Assembly (NCBI GenBank): GCA_050084985.1
Contig: JBITNC010000002.1
Coordinates: 10,726,001-10,790,000, forward strand
Direction of reading: 5' to 3'
DNA: 64,000 nucleotides
Source of the DNA: Nageia nagi
Lineage: Eukaryota > Pinophyta
Of this stretch, positions 1-11,900 are shown one piece after another (positions within the stretch are counted from its first letter, which is position 1; each line of letters begins with the position of its first letter). Under the pieces are notes generated by a model. That model was given only the letters and a program-made list of their open reading frames with translations. It did not search any database and was not told where the DNA came from. Made by a program: the position numbers and the translations under genes.

Positions 1-3000
1 GATTTAGATATTTTCAAAGTGATCTTATTGTATTATAGGTAGATAAGAAATCGATAGTTGTATTGTAGAATCAAAATGTATTTGGGAATTCATCTTGACC
101 TATTGTTAGATTGCAAAAACCTTCAATTCGTGAGGGGTTATTTTGAGCTGGGTTTTACTAAGACATAATCTAAATAATTGTTATTGTTAAAATTACTCAA
201 GCTATTGATATAGAATTTCATTAAAAGCATGTTAACCTTGCAAGCTTAGGCATTTTTTTTCAATGTTGGATGATCATATTCTCTTTTTATGTCATCCTTA
301 GCATCTCCCATGCTCTTACTATGATTCCTTAAATTAGGGAATTTGAAGGACCATGTTAAATTTTATATTAAGATTGCTATATGATTCAAATAATTTGGTA
401 TTTTTATATTTTAGGACTAAAGTTCATGTATTCAATGATAAACATGAGCTAATTAATCATGTTATAATTAATGTCAATATTATATTCAAATGATTGCATA
501 AGTAGAACGTATTTGAGATGAGTTTCTAGATTATTCTTTTTCTAGGTACTATCACAACATTACAACAAATGCATTGATAATTCTTGAGGCAACAATAGCA
601 CATGATATGAATAATTTGATATACTCAAGTATATGTGCAATATACTATAATGCAAATTATAGAGAAAACTCCAATGGCTTACATCTTATCTTGAATGAGG
701 CTTGCACTTTCTCTATTGCATCATTGTAGAGCTCTATTTGCAATGATGTGACTTGACTTTGCAGGATAAACTTTTCCAAATCTTATATGGCTAATTTTGA
801 TTCTTTTTAAATAAGATATTTGTTAAGGAATTATGTTCAAGTTTTGGTTTGAATTCTTAATCATGCTAGGGGATAGAATAACTTATAAGGGAAAGTTACT
901 TGGGTCACTAAAAGTTCTTTTTATTTATTTGTGACAAATCCATGAATGGGCAAAGTGAATACAATTTATTTGTAGATGTTGTTTTTCATCTTATCGAAGC
1001 CTTGAGGTAATATACTCATAAAGCCAAATATTTGTACTTAAGGAACTTTTTTTTAATTGAACAAACATACTTGAAGCCTAATTTTCCTTTCTAATTAATG
1101 TGCCAAATCATCTTGTAGTATGATTAGAACAACTCTTCCAACAAAGAATGCAAAGAGAGCATTAGATTCATTATGCATGCCTACAATTGCTCCTTAGCAT
1201 GTAAATTATGACTACTTTGTTTGCTATATTTTAATTGGCAATTTTTTACTAGTAAAATCACAATATTGACTATACACATTTTTGGTTGGTGTAGCAAATT
1301 ATAACACAATAAGCATAATCCTATAAGCAACTAACTGCAATTCAATATCATCTTTCCATTGATCGTATCGCTAACATTTTTTAAGTGTATTTTAATGTTG
1401 CCTTATGAAATTTTGTAATCTCTACATGTTTTTATTTTCCCTATGATTGTTAACATTTGCTTCTATTACTAAGTATGATAGCTTATATGTGCATTTTTAA
1501 TTTCAAAGATTTGTGAATCACCCTGAGACTATCACTAATACATTTCTTAAAAAATATGGCCAATGTTGAAAGCATTGTTTGGATAACAAGTGTCAAATTT
1601 ATATTCAATTTAACACTTTAAGACCAAATTAATATGTAGTTTAATTTTTTGAGCAATTAGGTTACTTGAGGTCCAAGAGCTTGATAAGATTGATTTGTAA
1701 TTAGATGGGCTTTGGATATGATAATAATGGAGAGACTATGCAAGGGAATGTGTAATTATGATTGAACCTAATTTTTCATCTAACTCACATTTTTGAGCTC
1801 TCTATTTTGCAATCGGTATGCAAATGGATGATCAACAAGTATAATCGATTGGGAAGGGACCAATCGGGTCCAATCAACCAAGAGGAGGTTGATTATGCAA
1901 TTGATCAACCAATTATGAGATAAATTATTTTCAATTTTATCATGGCCACTTACGACTCTAAAGATGTGAATAATTTATTTTGAGGTTGCGAACTCGCTCT
2001 TTGAGCTAATGTTGATGTATGATTTGAAGTTGTATTGGATGGTGAACCTAATGCATGTAATTCCATTGCAATTTGGATTTAAAATTAAGATTGTAATGGA
2101 TCTTTCTAAATATATTTTAAGATTCATTGTAAAAGGAGGGAATTGGAGTGTGAATTTGTAATAGTGATTTGCATAGGTGTGAGAAATAGGAAGAGGAGGT
2201 AAATCCTTGTGATAGAGACTGTTGTAGTACAGATTCCATATAAGAACCAAAGAAAAAGGTACAACAATGTGATTGTTGGTTGTATCTCTTAGTGACTTTA
2301 GAATAATTAAATCAAAGGACTATATATTCTTTGTGGATGTAGCCCACATTAGGTGAACCACATTACATAGTTAATTCTTTCTTGTATGATCTTATTTGCT
2401 TAAATTTTCTTCTAGTTTAAAGTAGAGTAATTTCTCAACTATATTTTTATATAATGAATCCTAACAACATGCAAGTATGTGATGAGTAGAGCATGAGAGT
2501 AGATAGGAAAATAGAATTATGTATGATTATTCTATTGGAGACAAGACTTCAACATGCATCTTATGGAATTACTGAAACGTTTCTTATCACATGTGATAAC
2601 ATGTGGAAATTTTATGATAATCATAATGGGATAAATATTGCATGAAGTCCAATTGCAATACAAGACACATCATCAATCTTTTTTTCTTTATCTTTCAAGT
2701 GTAGAAATACATAAGTATTTGTTAGTGACTAGGTTCATATTCAAATTATCTAGGAGGTTTGACTACATAGCTTTTTGGACATACTATAGGCCTCTTGACA
2801 TCAATTTAGATGTACATTTATCTTTGTTTGGATTTGTATTATGCAAGCAATAACAATAGGTAGTAATTTATGAAATTTGTTCTTTTTGGTTGCAAGAATT
2901 TACATCAAGGATAGACATTGAAGATGCTTATTTTATTTTAGCATCAAGATGCCTTAGATATTACCCACGTTTGCTACTATATTCAAGCATTTTTGCTTCA

Positions 3001-3170
3001 CTAGTCGACTATGTAATGACAAACATCACAATACAACAAAGGTTAATTCTTATATATTGAATCTAGGCTTTTATGTATATATCGATATCCAATGTTAGGC
3101 ATGTCATTGTGATGGATATTTGTCAATTTTATATATTGTAAATATAGATGATATGACCTATTAACTTTAG
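1..3170. other. AT-rich intergenic DNA, no gene seen
   Basis: I see no reading frame longer than about 90 codons, no recognisable protein motif, and no clear repeat structure. Short frames at 1975-2250 and 2638-2853 have no family resemblance and a composition expected of AT-rich random DNA. Old unrecognisable transposon sequence is possible. Confidence 0.5.
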
Positions 3171-3360
3171 TTATACTTGACCATTAGTTGATGTACATTT
3201 TTTTCTATTTAACCATTGGTTGATGTATCACTACTAAACATTTTTGTATTTAATCATTTGTTGATGTATGAGTACTATTAAATATTTTTTATTTGATCAT
3301 TAGTTTATGTATTAATACTATTTAACTATTTTTATACTATTATTTGATGTATTATGTACT
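3171..3360. repeat. Degenerate tandem repeat, about 41 bp unit
   Basis: About four to five diverged units contain a core like ACCATTGGTTGATGTAT followed by a T-rich stretch. Unit starts lie near 3174, 3208, 3249, 3290 and 3335. No coding potential is visible. Confidence 0.55.
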
Positions 3361-4299
3361 AGTTATTGATCTAAGTATTTTTTTATTTATCATGATGTCA
3401 TCAGATATCTTAGAAGCACTTCAATATTGGTCCATTTAAAGTTTTTATTTCCTTGATAGATGTGTTGATAGTAGCCACACATGCTAGTAATCTAACACCT
3501 ACTCTATTTTAAACTACAATTTGTTAGTAGGTGAAATAATAAATATCATGTATGTTATTATTTTCTTATCTACAATGTGGTCCTTAGCTTGCATTGAAGT
3601 TGGGCAAAAATGATTATGGGATTTTTTCTCATAGCTTTGTTTGGGCCTTTGAAGAGCCTTCCCATGGCATGCTCTTTGTCAAGTATTAGTATTATATTTT
3701 TATTTGTAAGGATGAGATATGAGAGTTTCCCTTTATTTTTCATTTAGAATTTCTCCAAACAATTTGTCGAGCATATTGTTTTACCTTGTATAATATCTTG
3801 ATTAAATGAAAAGCCGATTTTATTTTTCATTTGGGAAGCATTAATTTCAATTTTAAACTTGACTTTAAATAGGCTCTAATTATATTGAAATGTCAAAAAA
3901 TGAATTATTTATTTGTTGTAGTATACAATATACTAATACTATGTGAAGATTGTTCATCTTAGGGGAAAATGAATAACTTTTGCATCCTATAGCTTGTAGA
4001 TATAGATCCATATTTTTAGAGTAGTTGATGGTAGGCTCAAATGTTGATCAATATTTTTAGAGTAGCTGCTAGTTTTTTATATTTTTTAAATAGTAGGTTC
4101 AGACCACCATCTAAATATTTTTAAGGGCAATTAAGAACCATTATCTTAGGTAAAAGTGCTTAATTATTTTTTTGGATTTAAACCCCTATGACAATAGTTT
4201 TAGGTGCATAAGATAATAATTTTAAACCATTCTCATGGATATAAACGATGATGGTTTATTTAGGTGATTTTTAACCACCATCATAGGGTGTCAACATTT
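3361..4299. other. Intergenic DNA without a gene
   Basis: AT-rich with no supported gene. Around 4020-4290 there are several short related phrases (for example TTTTTAGAGTAG twice, and CCATTATC or CCACCATC with inverted counterparts) that might be the worn edge of a small DNA transposon. I could not define terminal repeats or a target duplication. Confidence 0.4.
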
Positions 4300-5400
4300 T
4301 AATAATGCATGCATATATTGTGGGCACAAAATCATTGTTAAAGATCTACAAGGGTAATTTAAGTTCACCCTTGAAGCCCAATTTTGGTGTAGTGGGTGTT
4401 CTTTTCATAGATCTTACTTTTAGCTTGATCCCAACTTCTCAAAATATATTGAATAAAGTCTATGTTGTAGCTATCTCTTTAGACAAGCAATGTTCCAACT
4501 CCAATTTCAAGATATAATTATAAAATTGAAGCTCTTTCATGCACTTGTCTCTCCAGTTCAACTTTATGGATGTGAGGTGTGGGGACCTAGTTTGAGAGAC
4601 TTTGGCTAGGCCTATATCAAGAGATTTTTGGCCAATATGATTTCAGGATCCATTTAAGTGGAAAGATTTATCCCTCATTCCATCATGTTGGTTAAATTTG
4701 ACACATATCCTCTATTGAGTCTTATAATATTTTATATTATTAGTATATTAAATAGAATTGATTATATGATATCAACAACTTGCGACTTGTAGAGAGACCC
4801 TCTCTTATCTCTCAAATCCTTAATGCATCTTGCAAGTAAGGGTGTCCATTAGTGTTGGTGTATAAAGGTCACCTCTCTCCTATGATCTATTAGGCTAGAC
4901 ATCGAGTAATTACTTCCTCCATACTAAATCTCAGATAAGGCCTCTAATCCCTTTACTAGAGATATCAACAAAAGGATTATGAAGGAAATTTATTTAGCTT
5001 ACTTGAGGTCAACTTGGATTAAAATTAAAAGATTATTTTCACCAAAACTCTTACATTATTTTTAGGTATACATGAGATTGGATAATGGTGTTATTATCAT
5101 CCATGATTACATCAAACTACATATATCACATTATCTCATATTACCTCTCAGTCGGATAAGAATGCTCACACTAACTAGGGATACTTCTTTTGATTGTAAC
5201 ATCATGAGCTTCTTTCCAACCTCAAATATTGGGGATCCTTATGATTATTCATATGGTAACTTTTACTACTTCAATTTGACCTTCACAGTATCATCAAGGA
5301 AGCACACCATTAGTATGCCTAAGTCTTTTATTTCTTCATTGATTTTAGAAATTCTTTTGAATCAATCCTAAGATCTTTCCTTCTCTAATGGATTTACAAT
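4300..5400 (+). mobile_element. LINE (non-LTR) relic A: end of RT plus C-terminal domain
   Basis: Conceptual translation in shifting frames gives the distal part of a plant LINE ORF. At 4370-4420 there is a GVVGVLFIDLTFSL segment matching the post-palm strand. At 4520-4610 there is a stretch ending LYGCEVWGPSLRDF, a hallmark of the RT thumb region. From 5075 to 5290 comes the C-terminal zinc-knuckle-like tail with SRIRM...TRDTSFD...PTSNIGD. Several stops and frame changes make it non-functional. The family resemblance to the copies at 5437 and in the reductase intron (15478-18105) is clear. Its 3' end may be the separate segment at 7385-7590 (inference). Confidence 0.7.
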
Positions 5401-5436
5401 GTTGGTATATTTGATTTTCTTATTTTAGCTATTACT

Positions 5437-7390
5437 AAGTTATAAAAGACTATGATTAACTAATTCCATACTCCTTGTGGTGTCTTCAACCATATAAGAG
5501 TACCATCGGGCTTCAATAAGGTTCTCCCCTCTCCTTGTCCATCTTTGATATCTATATTGATGAAATTAAGGATTTCCTTTGCTGCCAAATCATGTTGAGG
5601 ATGGTTATTTTTTTCATCATATGCTAATTTCTATTCTTCTTTTCATAGATAATGTTATCCTCCTTTCCAACTTTTTTAATGACATATAGAGACATATAGA
5701 TGCTTTTGATCACTTTTACGGTAGCTGCTAACTTGTTAATCTCACAAAACTAAAACCATAATTTTTAATACTTCTAAAGATGCATCCTCCAAGTTCTAAT
5801 TTTTCTACAAAGGAGAACTTGAGGAGATCATCACTTCACATATATACTTGGGGGTTCTATTTTTAGAACACTCTTTTAGTCTAATATCTTACTATCAATT
5901 ACATCTTTACAAGGGCTATGATTTTCTCTCTCTATGTTGGAACATCAATATTTTCAATCCCATTTTTAGGATGTCCCTTCAAAGATGCACCTCTTCAATA
6001 CCATTGTACAACACACTGCTATATACAAATTTGAGGTTTAGGCTCCTACTCTATAATCCATTGATTGGGCCCATTTCAAATGGATTCAAACTCTAATGTT
6101 TTGATGTTTAATTTATTGCAAAAGGATGATCCCCCAATACATTTTCCAGGATGAGTTTATAGTTCCACCCTTTCATCTTAAATACATCTTTTAAACAATC
6201 CTCTACACATAAAATCACGGGGATCTCCACCTTTAGATATGCACGGTATTCGTTTCTAGTCCTTTTCTCCTTTAAGGATACTACCTTTGCAAGTTAATCT
6301 ACACATCGATATTATTTATTCTTTGAGACCTATTCTCTCCTCTAATCTATCAATTTTTGCATTGATAGTCTTCCTCCCTTTAAGCACACTTTGGTTGAGC
6401 CCCTCAATCTCATCCTATAACGGCAATGAACATTCATAGTTTTATCTGAATGGATATTTATCGATAGTATACTCTAATCATATGGACATAGTTTGAGCCC
6501 ACCAATTTTGCCTTCTTTGTAGTTATAACATTTTCTTTAGATAATTGATGGTATCATTTTTTGTCACCTACGTCCAATATCATTGGTTACATGGATTGAG
6601 GATCCCTTTAGAAAAGATGAGAGTACTTTCCCACTAGCTTTGTATTGATTTTGATCATAACATCCTATGGGAGGAGCATATTTATTGTCTCTTCTCTATT
6701 GGGGAAATAAAATATAAGGATCACTTTATCTTTAAGTACCCCATTTACTATGAGATTCTAGGAAGATTCCATTATTTATTTATAGACTCCAAAAATTCTC
6801 TCTCCACCTTCTTTAGCTACCCCGAATAACTATGTTTGACCTTTCATATTCGAGAAGCTACCTTTCTTACATGCAAATCTATATAGGTGCCCCCCTCCAT
6901 TACTAGATTGATCACTTCCTTCTTTTAGCCCATAGTCCATTGCTCTTATTGGGGGGGAGGGTAAGTACCCTTGATACTCTTCTAGCTCTCACATTAATAA
7001 CAATAAGTCAATTTGTTGATGACCTTCATCAAGATCCACTATCCAAATCCCCCAATAACCTCCTTGCACCAAGCACCATATACCTATTTACGTTCAACGT
7101 CAAGACTCCTCATGTTTTTTGTCAAGATAACATAAACAATCCCTTATTACCACTTTCTTCATAGATACTAGCAATCCTCCAAACTCAAATTTTATGAGTG
7201 ATTCAATATTGTAATTCTAGGGTTTGGATTTCATGATTGTTAAACCTCACCACCACCATGTTTGTTTGTTTTATTTATTTTAGTTGATTCTCTTCTTTAG
7301 GAATTTTTTCCTTAGTTTATTTATATTTCTTCGATTGTACCTCAATCTCTTTAATCTTATTGGTCACCTATAGATATTAATATAATTGTT
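5437..7390 (+). mobile_element. LINE relic B: RT core to 3' end
   Basis: Around 5520-5760 the translation follows the LINE RT order: a CPSLFDIYIDEI block (family consensus GCPLSPTLF.LYIDE), a degraded catalytic box near 5650 (family FADDVVLLS) and the block after it. At 5765-6096 comes IFNTSKDASSKF, then IYLGVLFLEHSFSL and the following region. The C-terminal tail is recognisable near 6665-6840 as KDHFIFKYPIYYEILGRF. Stops and frameshifts are many. The 3' terminus carries the family signature TGGTCACCTATAGATATTAA at 7361-7380, followed by a short (TTG/TTA) tail. This is an old relic lying in the same orientation as relic A. Confidence 0.7.
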
Positions 7391-7590
7391 GTTATTCTTA
7401 TCTTGTTGGGCTTGATACTTTGAATACCCCTTGCTACTTTTATCTCAACCTTCTTCTCATTCCTACACATTGGATCACTTTAAATGCTCCCTTGATGTTC
7501 TTATATGTATTTTTCTATATCCCATTGACCATTATGTTGGTCACCTATGGATATTAATATCAAATTATTATTATTATTTTGGTCATCAAA
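7385..7590 (+). mobile_element. Second LINE 3' end with ATT-repeat tail
   Basis: A second copy of the family 3' signature lies at 7521-7560: CCCATTGACC, then TTGGTCACCTATGGATATTA. It is followed by a TTATTATTATTATT tail at about 7565-7580. Two 3' ends only 160 bp apart suggest relic B inserted into the 3' region of relic A, so this piece would be the displaced end of A (inference). Confidence 0.6.
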
Positions 7591-8809
7591 TATTTCTTTA
7601 CTCTTTCTAATCTTTTATCCTACATTAAATTGCTTTTGGGTTTTGAAGGACTTAGATTCCAAATATCAAAATAATCTTTAGTTAGGGAATCATAAGTGGT
7701 ATATATTATTAGAATCATCTTGTCAATATGATTAAAATGGTATAAGTCTCTTGTATGAATACAAATTAAGCCTAGCAAGGTTGAATTTTGCTGAACTCAT
7801 ATATGATGAAAATATACCATTTATCCACTTTCTTATTGTGAGTGACACTTAGAGATCTATTCAAAGAGAATTATGGATGGTACCAAAATTGTTAATCAAA
7901 ATCATAAGTCTAACATACCAAGAGTTTATAGATTTACTTAGCCATATCTATAAAAATATTCTTTTCACTATTTTTTTGCTTCCCACTTAGGTGGTTTGTT
8001 GTTCTAATGCCACTTAAAATAATACTACTAAGCATTTTACAGAAAGCAACAATAGTATCCCAATTCATATAATAAATGAATAACATAATGTTAATGAAAA
8101 AAATTGAATATATCACATCAATGAATAATCCACAAATTCAATCACCACCTTGAAAGTGTCAATCTTAAGATCCTTATCATTATAAACATATGTAAGTAAT
8201 AATATGTAATGATGATACAAACACTTGACATTACCACATATTTGTAAATTTATTTTCATTAACAATAATATTTAAGCTCAATAGCTAACCTCATTAATAT
8301 CAATCTTATTGTAAATATTAAAATCAATCAAATTAACTACATATCATATATTTGATTAAGATAATTTGAAACATCTTATCTTTTCATATCATAATAATTT
8401 AGAAGAAAATCCCAACACATTATATTTTCTTAACATCTTTATTAAATATTAAAATAGAAGAAGGACCATTCCAAAAACATATATAAAAATCAAATATTGT
8501 AAGTATGAAATTTTATAGTAAAATATATCCTAATTTAGTTCATATCATATATCATAAAATGATTTTAAAATGTACCATGTTTATGAGTGAGTTCACATTT
8601 AAAAAAAAAAAATTGAAGAGAAGAAACATAGAAACCTCGATAATTCAAATATCTTTAAACTTCAAATAATTGCAAGATAGAAGAGATACCCTCCCTTAGA
8701 TAACTTCTAAGGTGAATCTTGATAATTCTTAACAAGTTTTAATGCTTCATAATCAACTAATTTTCAAGTTAAATGTTCTTAATGTCTATAGGCTTTATCC
8801 AAACGAATT
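7591..8809. other. Intergenic region upstream of the aldo/keto reductase gene
   Basis: AT-rich with no coding features. It includes an A9 run near 8601. It would contain the promoter of the gene that follows, but I see no distinctive cis-element beyond a weak TATA-like site. Confidence 0.4.
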
Positions 8810-8818
8810 CATATATTG
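8810..8818 (+). promoter_or_regulatory. Possible TATA box of the aldo/keto reductase gene
   Basis: CATATATTG lies about 90 bp before the likely ATG at 8902, a reasonable distance for a plant TATA box plus short leader. In such AT-rich DNA this match could be chance. Transcript 5' ends would be needed to confirm it. Confidence 0.25.
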
Positions 8819-8901
8819 TTAGCCACACAACTCACCACAAGCTGTGGGAGGGCTTTATGTGGTAAGAAAGCTGTGTGAAGTCATTCGAGTGTCCATCCAA
8901 A

Positions 8902-11900
8902 ATGTATGCAGCTACACCTTCGTTCCCATCTTGCTGGAGTTCAACCCCTTTCAGAAATGGCACCATTCCATATCATTCACCAGGAATCCGTAAATTTTCT
9001 AAGGCATGGAAGTCTTCAACATGCCAGATGAACGTGGATGCTCCTCCACGGGAAGCATGGAGAAGCGTTTTTGAGAAGGGGAGGAGAAGATGGAGATTTG
9101 CAGGGTTATTAATGGCATGTGGCAGACCAGTGGCGGCTGGGGTAGAATCGACCGCGACAGTGCCGTGGAAGCCATGCTTAATTATGCCGATAATGGATTT
9201 ACTACCTTTGACATGGCCGATCACTGTAAGTTTTCCTTCTCACCTGGTTTTCAAGCTCAGTAAAAATGTGAAATGAAATTTATGTGAAATTTGCTTTTAG
9301 TTTTTCGGATATTTTTCTTGTTGTTTTTTTCCCTCACAGCTGAGTTATCAATACTGTTCCTCAGTTTAATGTTTACAGAAAATTCGAGTCCTTAGTTCTT
9401 TTACGAGTTTTACATTATGAAGATGTAGAGGATAACTAATTGAATATGAAAGAATGAAGCATTTGAAAACTAAAAGTAAATTTAATTAGAATTTCTGTAT
9501 GGAATTTTTAAATATAAAGTAATTGATTGAAATGTATTGAAAATTAAAGTGATTTTTTATATTTAATTAAGTTGAATTGTTGTTTTAGTATACAATTTTC
9601 CTATTAGTTTCAAGTTTTTTTTTTTAATAAGATAGATTATCCTCATGTTCTCCATTGAATTATATTTTCTTTATTGAGTTGAGAAGAAAGTTAATTTATT
9701 TTTCTATCAAAATTGTCATAACATTTATTTCTTATCATAAATCTTTTTAAGTTGGCAAATGCTTCACTTTTCAATCAAATGATATCGAAGTATTTCAATT
9801 AAATTATCAATTATTGTTCTTAAATTTGTTATTCAATTGGTTTTAACATTTACAAATCTTCTAATATTAAGTTTTTTTTTTCTTAATCTTTGAAAATTTT
9901 GGGTCATTTCCCTAACTCTTTCTAGCATTGGTTGTATCTTCTTTCCACTATCCATCATTTTTAAAATATTTTTGGATAAATAACAGATAATTTCTTTCTA
10001 CCTATAGTTTTGGAATTCCCGTTTGAATACATACTTTTAGACCTTACCATGTTAATGGCTCAACTTCATTATTGATTCAGATATCAATATTGATTATAAA
10101 TTTAGTTGTAATTTTTCATTGATCATTTTAGTAGATGTTTTTATCTTTACTTTTTTGATATTCCCTTTTTTTTTCGATACGGGTAAAAAAGTTATAACGA
10201 GTTTTTAGAAAACAGGGCCCTAAAACCCGTATTTACAAAAAATTTCAGATTTTTAACAATAGTAACAATAGAAACCTAGACAAACATTTGAGTGTCACCG
10301 TAGTTAACACAACTAGAACTACGAAGATTTATCACTACTATCTTGCCTTTGCTCACACCATCCTTTGGTCAATCACATATATCATTTTTTAACATTGATA
10401 AAGTCTCTATAAAACTACTTAGCACAATGGCTCTCTTATTTCCAATAGACAAATTTTTTTTTATTGTGAGAATGGATTTGAACAAGCTATATTAAAATCA
10501 ATTACTAAGTAGGGAGGGTTGGTTTTATCATATCACAAGGGAGCTTCATAGGAAAAATTCCTCATAATACATGCTATTTATAAGTTAAATGACATAGAAG
10601 ATGAGACTTCTTTTTCCTTTAGCTGCCCATTTTACAAAGACATTAGACAAACTTGTAATGATATTTGTAATTACAACTTGATCCATGAATTCTTAAACCA
10701 AGGTAACCAAAATTTGATGATTTTACTATGCTTCGGAAAAGTTGGTAGTTTTAAGGTGGTTATATACAAGCTGGTTGTTTGCGGTTGCAGGTTTTAGTGA
10801 TGTTTCTTCTCTTTCGAAAAAGACAGGTGGACGTACTTGTGATGGAACTTGACAACCCTTCCCATTCCAACCCAATTTGGAAGGAAGTTATAGAAATGCC
10901 CAAAACCATTATATAAGAATACAATGTTTCCATAGATATGCAATATATGGGAGTCGAAGGCTACATATGCTTTAGAAAAGGTGGCAATGCTAACGCCCTT
11001 ATATACAATTTAAGTCTAAACAAGTGGCATTGGCTTCCACCATTTCCCTTAAAGAACTTACATGAATGTTATCCTCAAATGTATAACCATGCATGTGAAT
11101 CAACATATTTAATGGTTTTTGAGTCTTCCTTGATATGATATAATATGATATAATGATACAAATAATTTCATGTACCATTCAATTTGCTTGCTTTGGAACT
11201 TTGAGGAGTATGAGGGCAAGCATCTGTTCACGCTCAAGTATAGATAGCTTGTTTTATCAAGGTTGTAGGTGTTAGTTAAATTTGAAGGATCAAAATCTTT
11301 ATTCGTATGTTGTTGTTCTATTTTTAAGCCCTATTTTTTTAAGTCAGAAGAGAGAACATAACATAACCAAAACAAGTTTGATGATTTTATTATACAACAT
11401 AATTATACAAGAAGCAATAGTTGAAATACTTAATTGATATATATTTGCTTCTGGAAAAACTTTGATGGGTCCTACAAACCAAGGGGTTTAAAAGGACATT
11501 AAAAGACTTTTCTATCAGTGAATCTTAATTTTGTTAGAAATAATCATTTAAATACATAAAGATATATATTTAGTTTTTGGACAAATTTTGATAGGTCCTA
11601 CAAAGCATCGAGTTTAAAGGATGTTAAAAAATATCATTCATTCATATTGCTTAATGACATCTAATTATGTAATATTTTCTAACACAACCAACTAAATGAA
11701 CACAACCAACCTGTAGTAAAGGATCTATCTAAATAATAGCTATTACAAAGATATGTCACAAAAAATGCTCTGCAATACAAAAAAACATCGTTTACTACTG
11801 AAACTTTCCTATTTCCATATCCTTTAGTGGAAATCACTAGAACAACACCAAAACAAAACAGAAAAGAACTGAGGCTATACTACTGGACCTTTACTTTCCT

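Noticed and set aside
1975-2853. Frames of 71-91 codons as possible small genes
   Set aside because: AT-driven composition, no homology recognised and no supporting signals.
8875-8901. Start of the reductase frame at 8875
   Set aside because: The codon at 8875 is GTG, not a normal plant start. The first in-frame ATG is at 8902.
8973-9224. 83-codon - strand frame opposite the first reductase exon
   Set aside because: Antisense shadow of a conserved exon; it has no family resemblance of its own.
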